From positions 19,771,514 through 19,835,513 of the forward strand of contig NC_056050.1 of NCBI RefSeq assembly GCF_004379255.2: 64,000 bases of DNA. Reading direction: 5' to 3'. Made by a program: the position numbers and the translations under genes. Below, piece by piece: positions 57,299 to 64,000 of the stretch. Within the stretch, counting starts at the first letter, position 1; each line of letters begins with the position of its first letter. The DNA comes from Salvia splendens (Eukaryota > Streptophyta > Magnoliopsida > Lamiales > Lamiaceae). The notes beneath the pieces were generated by a model. That model worked only from the letters and a program-made list of their open reading frames with translations, ran no database searches and was not told where the DNA came from.

Positions 57299-58943
57299 GT
57301 GAGGAGGAACTCACTATGGTTTGTGAGTAGGAAGATGATCTGTTTGGAGATAGGTTCAATCTATACCCACTCGGAGAATGAACCAACACCTACCATCACC
57401 ACCAGTGTGGGGCAAGAAGCAGTGTATGTGCAATCAGAAGTACTTGCCATCTTACCTACCTTTTGGGGAGATAGTTCCGAAAGTCCAGCAGAATTCTTAC
57501 GTGAGTTTAGCATAATCTGCGCAGTGCAGAAAAGGCCGACTGGGTCAAGTGAAGAGGATTTTAAGCTAAGAATCATCCCCTTCTCCTTAAAAGGGGAAGC
57601 AGATGTTTGGTTTAGGGGATTGTCTCCTAACACCATGAAAACATGGTCAGAGTTAAGGGAGTAGTTTTTAAGCCAATACTTCCCAACAGCGAAGACAAAT
57701 GCACTCCAAAGGGAAATCAGAGAAGCTACACAAGGGTATGATGAGACTTTGAGCAAATATTGGCACAGATACAGAGGTCTACTGGATGCTTGCCGAAATC
57801 ACAACATGATGGAAGTGGAAATCTATTCAAGATTCTATGAGGGGATGGATGCAAAGAACAAAGACCTGGTGAACTCATCAAGTGGGAGAAGTTTCTGCAA
57901 ACTCAGGTTGAGTGAGGCCAAGATTGTCATGGAGAAACTTCTAAGTGCAAAAAGAGAATACGATGATACATTGATCACCACATCCCGAAGGAATGAGATG
58001 AATACTCCTACGATGGATGACAACAATCAGCTGAAGAGCCGGATCAGCAAAAGAGTCATCGCCAGAATACGGGAGAGATCTGAAGTTCAAATAGGAGTTG
58101 GAATCCTAGGGGGAAACAGAGGTGCACCAACACGAATACAAACACTGCGGAGAATGGAGCTGGGCGGAAGAATACCCACATTTCCCATACCAGTCAGAGC
58201 CATATCCAACCATCACCTAAATGTTCACATGGCAAATGGGATGTCCACATCACCAACCTCACTCTGATTTTGAAGATTATGACTCCAGTCAACCGACTTA
58301 TCAAGCAAATTGCCCTAGCCACTATCCACTCTCCCAAAATCAAATCTACCCACCATGGTCAAATGTGGATTGGCCAACTCAGGATCTTCAGTATTACCAA
58401 AGCCATGTTTATCCGAATCAGCATCAATATCAATTTCAGCCCCAACAAGGTTGTGAACCACCCTTGAATGAGAATGAAAACTCTATAGAGGAGAAGATTA
58501 AGGGGTTGATCGCTTCACAGCAAAATATGAGGTGCTGCTTGAAATCAAATGATGAACTGACACTGGAAATGCAGTACACATATGATGAGCAGAAATCTAG
58601 CATGGATGAAATGATTAAGCAGGTTGCCTTACTAACTGACATCCTGAAGGAATTGCAAGAGGACAGAGCAAGGCCTGGGGTGAATGAGAAAATGGTAGAT
58701 GAAGAAGGTGTGAGTGAGCCCGAGGAAAAGGAATCATCAAGTGCCTCACCACTGGAAGAGCAGGAAGAGGTAGATGCTGTTAAAATGGAACCAACAGATG
58801 AGCAATCCCAAGCTGAAGAAGAGCCGTTAGCCACACCTCTTAATAACAAAACATCACAGGAAAATTTAAAGGGGGCGAATGATGAACCTCAAGGGGAAGA
58901 AGAGGTCATCAAGCGCAATGTGGAATTCGGCAATACATCTTGA
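57299..58943 (+). pseudogene. gag: Athila-type Gag, interrupted
   Basis: The capsid-type domain includes FWGDSSESPAEFLREFSIIC, IPFSLKGEADVWFRGLSPN, then a TAG at 57662, then FLSQYFPTAKTNALQREIRE, YWHRYRGLLDACRNH and IYSRFYEGMD in the same frame. A frame change near 58200-58260 leads to a Gln/Pro/Tyr-rich part and a coiled, acidic tail (SIEEKIKGLIASQQ, MDEMIKQVALLTDILKELQE) ending at 58943. At least two lesions make it non-functional as it stands. Confidence 0.82.
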
Positions 58944-59947
58944 TCCGGTTAATTGCGAAGGTGGGAACGGAAACCGAAGGATGGAAGACTAAAAGGAGGA
59001 AAGGAAAATGCCAAGCCACAAGCACGGGGTGCAGAGATGATCAACTGGGCAGAAAGTACTATTTCTCTAGTCTCGGTGGAAACTGAAGTGAGTCAAGCTC
59101 GGACAGGGATGAAGCAATTAGGAACTCAATTGATCCACCACATCCTGAGAATTGCAAAGTTTCGGAGAGTATCCTGCTTTATAACTTTTTCTTAATAATC
59201 CACCTAAAAAGAATAATGGTAAATAAATCGGCAGTATGTGTAGCGGAAGAAACCCCATTATGCACACTCAGCTTGATCAAGTGAATAAATTGTCGTTAGA
59301 CAATTCTTGGAAATTCACTTACTCAGCTCAATATACATGTGGGAGTAAAGCACTTGATCAAGTGAACTCCGAAAGTTGCCTACAACCTAGACTAAAGTTT
59401 TCATTTGTTTCTTGTTTTATTTTAAGAAAATTCCAAACAACTTAATTTCAGAAAATAACAAAAACATTTTTGAAAATTTTGGATGTATCTGGGAAGGATT
59501 TTAATTATAAAACGAAATTTTCAAAATCTTGGAAATTTTCGATCAGTACTCCACAAATCCTTTTGTTTTATTTGTCCCATCTTATTTTTTTTAAAGCATG
59601 GCTAAATAAGTGAAAGAGAAAGTTATTGTGCACTCTTGTCTCTTAACTGGGAGACGTAAAAAAATATAATAAATAAATTTCATAAACTATCGAAATTTGA
59701 ACTTTGGCGCAGGAAGGCGAACAGTCTCTGATGTCATGGAAGCCGTTTCACCTTCCCCCTTCACCTTTATCTAAACATACTTATCCCACCTTTCCATTTT
59801 CCAGCCAAATCTGACTGCCGATTCTCAAAATCCTCGAACCCCAATCCATTTTTCACAACCCTCTGCAACCTATACTTTCAGCCAGAAATGGACAAACCCT
59901 CTACATTCAGGTAACCACAGAAACCTTCCACCGGACGTCGAGTTCGG

Positions 59948-60792
59948 TTGATTCCAACAACTCCCAAGCCAGAGGGCACAACACTTCCCGCCTCACAACC
60001 TATGATGCTCCCGAGTGTTGGTACATCTCAGCCACCGGAGACGTCCACAAGTAATTTGTACTCAGAAATCATCAAGGATGATATGGCCAAGATGAATCGT
60101 GATGAAATCAAGGAGGGAGAGATAAACTCTATTGTAAGTGAAGCTGCAACCCCATCAGACACCCCGACCACTTGCCCTACATCGTTTTCCTCACCAGGTT
60201 TAGCACAGACAACAAAAGCGAAGCAGAGGAAGGCCAAGGGAAGAAGGGCACCGGGCGGACATTTGAAGAAATCGCGTCTGAGGTGATTCGGGAGATGCGT
60301 GAAATCAAAAAGGAGAGAAAAGAAACACATGAATTGGGGGAACCACTGCAAGCTCCGCTAGGCGTGGTCAGAGGAGAACCCCAAGAGGATTCCATCAGGG
60401 AGATTTAGGATTTGACAGAGACGGATGATGAGGAAGGAACTGCACCCGATGATTAGAGGAGTAGAATGGAGGAAACGATGAACATATTAATAGTAGAGAA
60501 TGCGGAACAAAACGCACTGCTGAAAAGCCAAAGAGAGCAGATGACCAGGATAGTAGACCTTGTTGACAGAGTAATCTCCTGGATGGAGAGAGAATCCCAA
60601 TCCTCCCATCAACCTTCACCGACAGGTTCAACAGCAAGTCAGAATAAACCCCAGCAGAACGTTCCAGATACTAGCCTTGCTGGAACATCAAAGAGAAGGA
60701 AACCAACCACCACCACCAGCCAACCACCCTCTGCACTACCTGCCTCATCCACAGTCAAGAGGACCAGGCTGACCAGGCAATCTGGCTCCTAG
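59948..60792 (+). pseudogene. Accessory open regions of the Athila-like element
   Basis: Three overlapping pieces in different frames: 59948-60286 (Pro/Thr-rich, then KAKGRRAPGGHLKKSRLR), 60172-60408 (TFEEIASEVIREMREIKKER) and 60466-60792 (MEETMNILIVENAEQ..., WMERESQ, ending TVKRTRLTRQSGS). They look like one frameshifted gene with a Pro/Thr-rich head, helical middle and basic tail. I do not recognise a domain; Athila elements often carry an extra ORF in this position. Confidence 0.5.
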
Positions 60793-60959
60793 GGGAGCCA
60801 AGAGAATAACTAAACTAGCATAACCAAGTAAATTTTAATTTCTGGTTCAATTTCATTCATTGTCAGCTTGTCCATGCTCCTATTTGTTTATGTGTATGTT
60901 TTGCGTATACATGCTGGCATGTTTCTTATATTTACTTGCTTTCTGTTGGTTGATATGTG

Positions 60960-61190
60960 TTCTTCTCCCAATTAGCCCAGTGCCTGGTCTAAGTGTGAGA
61001 AGTTTGTTTGTTCCCTTGTTAATATGTTTGTGTATGTTTTGGTTAGCCTTCTTCCACTTAGCCCACTTCTTGGTCTAAGTGCGAGAAGTTTCTCTGCTTT
61101 CCTTTTTAATGTGCTTGTTTTCAGTTTGATGTGTTTTAACTTCTCCCACTTAGCCAACTGCTTGGTCTAAGTGTGAGAAGTTTGTTTCTC
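60960..61190. repeat. Three ~90-bp repeats near the 3' end of the Athila-like element
   Basis: The motif TTGGTCTAAGTGTGAGAAGT, preceded by CTCCCACTTAGCC-like sequence, occurs near 60965, 61049 and 61143 with 85-94 bp spacing. The region 61190-61695 after it contains no gene. Confidence 0.8.
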
Positions 61191-61760
61191 TGTTTTGACA
61201 CTAAACACCCTATTTCCCACTTCATCAAATTCACTTGAGGACAGGCTGTAATGAAGTGGGATGGGGGAACAGTTGGCGTTGTTAGTGTCAACATGTGCAT
61301 GTGTGAGTCAGTTAGAGGTCATTTGTTAGTTGTTTTGAACTTATGTGTTTTTAGATATGGATTGGTTTAAGAACATAAAGGAAAGATTCCCTTAGTAAGA
61401 GTGATTGAAGAAAGGATACATGTTGCTTTGTGAGATTCCCTCCTTTAATAAACCAAAATCGGTTTGGAGGATGTGAGAAAGATAGAAGTAGCTTTAATCT
61501 AATCCCTCTGTGAAGCCCTCTAAATGTGAGTTAGAAGCCAAAGTAGAACACTTTCTACTGAAGAAAAAAAATAGAGAGGTTGCCATTGAAGAGGGGAAAA
61601 TGACATAGACTAGTGAGGACTAAAGGCGATAGGAATAACTAGTTGAGCTTAATTCTTTCGAATCAACTGATGACGGCCTTGGGATTGGGACATCCTACAA
61701 TCGACAAAACATAAACCATAAATCACAAACGTAGTTACCAATTGTGCTGTAAATCATAAA

Positions 61761-63010
61761 TCACATACATACCTCTGCCACACGTGCATGAACGTCTCCT
61801 TCTCCAACAACTCCAACACTTGTAATCTCTTCAACCTCAATCACAAAAAACTTCGGGTTGTGCTCCTTCGGTACTACTACATGATGCAAATGCTTCCACC
61901 AAATTCTTACGAGCTGCCTCCTCTTCCCACTCTTCCATTGCCAACGTTTGTCTTCTAAACTTTTGGTCTGATACTCTTCGAACTCAACATCCCTAGGGTA
62001 CCACTCAATCATCAATAATGATGTCAATGGTTTCCTCTGCTCCTCCTGCTGTTGTCTCTTCCTTTTCGGTTTAGGCTTCGGCACAATTGGTTCAGGTTCT
62101 CGTCAATCTCTTCAATGACCACTGTGGATTTTTTACAAGCTTTACGATATTTGAGAAACTCCTCCGCTTCTTCCTTTCGCTTCTTCAGTAAGGCGGCCGC
62201 CGACGTAATCTCGACGATGTAAATGTGAAATGGCTTTGTGCTAATAGCCGCGACTTCGAGGAAAGCAGTCAGATCTGGGTCATCAATAATGGGCAGCAAC
62301 GGTTTTCCTATGTCAACGTCCATACACTCATCACTATACTTTGGATGAACGTAATAGAACTCGCAAACAGTTTTCCTATCATACTTCAACTTCAACACCA
62401 TACTTGACAAATCTAAGAGCTCGAATTGGTTAATGTTGCAAAAGTCAAAGAAGGTCAAACGACCCCCAACATACTTCTTCTGTTTATTGATTTCGAAGAT
62501 TGAACCACCGTGATGAAAAGCAACGGAAAACCTCCCGGGATGCTCCTCTGTTAGGGTTATCAGAAAAATACCAAAATTAAACCAACAAATACAACATATA
62601 ATGAAAAAAATCAGAGCACCAAACGCCACGACATCAAAAGAAATTCCCCAAAATATCAATTTTGGAACCCTAAATCACAAACTAAATCTCTTGGTTAGTG
62701 GAATTAAAGTGCACGATTTGTGAAATTTTAAAATACTACTTACTGTATTCCTCCTCCGTGACAAAGAAATCCAATCAAGATCGCGGATGTCCCATGTTTC
62801 TGGGTCTACGTCGATTACCGGTATATGTCTAGGTGCCGCTGCTGGTGGAGGCGGCGGTTGCGGTTGCGGTTGCATTTTCCACCGTGAGGAACTCCGCAAG
62901 GAGGATGCTCCAGAAGAAGCACCTCGTTTCCATTTTGGCGGCATTGATGCAAGTATGGCGAGTGAAATGGAACGAAAATGGAGTTTAGGAGTGAAGGGTT
63001 TAGGAGTCAA
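61761..63010 (-). pseudogene. MULE transposase, N-terminal part (PB1-like domain)
   Basis: On the - strand, a first exon (from about 62948, MPPKWKRGASSGASSLRS, through a Pro/Gln run and VIDVDPETWDIRDLDW) is followed by an intron and an exon from about 62560. That exon has the PB1-like domain seen at the start of plant MULE transposases (GRFSVAFHHGGSIF, YVGGRLTFFDFCNINQFELL, VLKLKYD, FYYVHPKYSDECMD). A Lys/Arg-rich stretch and a frame change near 62090 lead to RIWWKHLHHVVVPKEH, ending at 61761. The expected MuDR DNA-binding region between this part and 55436 is missing. Confidence 0.78.
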
Positions 63011-63532
63011 ATGGAGAGTGAAAGAAAAGAAAAGTAGAGTGAAATTGAAATGGAGGGAAAAAATGTTTCAACTTTGACAAAATAACAATGCAAGTACTAC
63101 TCCCGTAAGTGGCGTGTTGAAAAGTTGGGAGGCGAAAGGTTGTTGCTTCATCTGCATTGTTTCGAGGGGGAAAATATTACTTTAAGTCACATCCTCTAGA
63201 TGTGTAAGTGTGCCAGTGCATGAAGTAGGCTGCATGGCAAGGCGGCGTCAGCATGGAGTCTTTGTTTGACGAGAATACCCTTTTAGGGGCTGAGGGTGTT
63301 ATGGTCCGAAAAACCATCATTTGTGATTGTATATTTTGTTAGGCCCTTCTGGTGCTATTTTTTTGTTAGGGGTCACTGGTGCAAGAAGTGCAAAAGTTAT
63401 GGTCATTTGGTGCAGTTCACTCTATATGAAATTAATATATAAAAAATGGACACACATTCCACTAACTTTTCGCTACATTTCGTAAATTTTGTGCTAAGTC
63501 AAATGGTGTCAATTAATAGAGGAAGGAGGGAG

Positions 63533-64000
63533 TAATTTTCAAGACACTTTCCAATCATGTTTCCTTGTCTTTAAGATTAGTCTACAGCCATCTTGACTTT
63601 TTTTTTTATAATTCAGGTATAAAAATTACAATTCCACAATTTTCCTTGAAATTAACATTGGCATAAAAACATTATCAATTTTAACTTTCACTATTAAATT
63701 ACTCCACAGTTAGGGGTGATTATATAATGAATACAAATTATTTGTTCTTTATTTTATATTGGTACAAAATGTTTGATGTTTGCATAAATTATACAAAAAG
63801 TTTCTCGTTAAGTACGTGTTGTACAAAACATAAAATAATAATAAATTATTTGTACTAATATAAAATAATGATAGAACTTTTTGCACTAAAATTAAATAAT
63901 GAGGAAATCTTTTGTACTCCACAAAAAGTTAACGGCATCGATCTAAACATAAATTATGGAATATTTTAAACTTTAAACAAATTTATAGTCCAGGTAAACT
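63533..64000. other. AT-rich window end
   Basis: AT-rich, with repeats of TTTTGTACTAATATAAAATAA-like phrases. No gene recognised. Confidence 0.4.

Larger units (their letters stand above)
55470..61695 (+). mobile_element. Athila-like non-autonomous LTR retroelement inserted in the MULE
   Basis: A promoter-like zone (CCTATAAATGG near 55710) precedes a degenerate Athila primer site (TGGCGTCATTGCCGGGGA, about 56870; consensus TGGCGCCGTTGCCGGGGA, tRNA-Asp). Then come a gag-like gene, two further open regions and three ~90-bp repeats (60960-61190). I see no protease, reverse transcriptase or integrase. No long repeat of the 5' segment is found near the 3' end, so the LTR pair is missing or too diverged. 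The boundaries are estimates from where MULE sequence stops and resumes. Confidence 0.65.
52147..63422 (-). mobile_element. MULE (Mutator-like element) with ~105-bp terminal inverted repeats
   Basis: Both ends read GAGTGAACTGCACCAAATGA inwards and stay near-identical for about 105 bp. TATATGAAA is duplicated outside (52138-52146, 63423-63431), the 9-bp duplication expected of MULEs. The transposase gene runs on the - strand but is broken and split by a later retrotransposon insertion. A GRF zinc-finger gene lies on the + strand near the left end. Confidence 0.94.
51971..63532. mobile_element. Stowaway-type MITE split by the MULE
   Basis: The left half (51971-52146) starts CTCCTTATGTTCCCATAATT after TA. 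The right half (63423-63532) ends AATTAATAGAGGAAGGAGGGAG before TA. The two ends are inverted repeats of Stowaway type, and the MULE sits between them. Confidence 0.75.

Overview
The window is plant nuclear DNA. Its genes have short GT-AG introns and match angiosperm families, and the space between them is AT-rich and packed with Ty3/gypsy, MULE, hAT, PIF/Harbinger and Stowaway elements. The gene set and the style of the MITEs suggest a eudicot, perhaps of the mint order (Lamiales); that placement is inference, not a sequence-proven assignment.

Layout. 1-590 is the end of a Tat-type LTR that cuts into the first exon of a class II KNOX homeobox gene (591-1959, + strand). The same gene is hit again at its stop codon by a complete 10.3-kb Tat-lineage retrotransposon (1961-12263, - strand). 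That element has 600-bp LTRs that read identical by eye, a GTAAC target duplication, gag-protease, pol, an antisense accessory gene and a hypervariable tandem-repeat region. Two multi-exon genes follow on the + strand: a neurochondrin-family gene (13316-17918) with a probable one-base frameshift in exon 7, and a multi-pass membrane protein gene (20589-23045). A single-exon serine-rich protein gene lies on the - strand (29232-29825). A small KIX-like protein gene lies at 46953-48258 (+).

Between 24 and 46 kb the DNA is almost entirely transposon-derived: Stowaway MITEs, PIF/Harbinger elements with decayed ORF1 and transposase genes, a 2-kb hAT derivative with a clean 8-bp target duplication, and a 3.3-kb terminal-inverted-repeat element filled with oppositely oriented arrays of a ~21-bp repeat. 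At 50041-51099 lies a PIF/Harbinger-like element that is a near-perfect ~410-bp-armed palindrome.

From 52147 to 63422 there is a MULE with a 9-bp target duplication, inserted into a Stowaway MITE. It holds a broken GRF zinc-finger gene and a two-part decayed transposase (PB1-like domain at one end, catalytic/SWIM/zinc-knuckle part at the other). The two parts are separated by an inserted Athila-like, gag-only LTR element.

The cellular genes are unrelated to each other and form no pathway. The main interest is how transposons have reshaped them, above all the KNOX gene held between two related LTRs, and the two loci built to fold into long double-stranded RNA.
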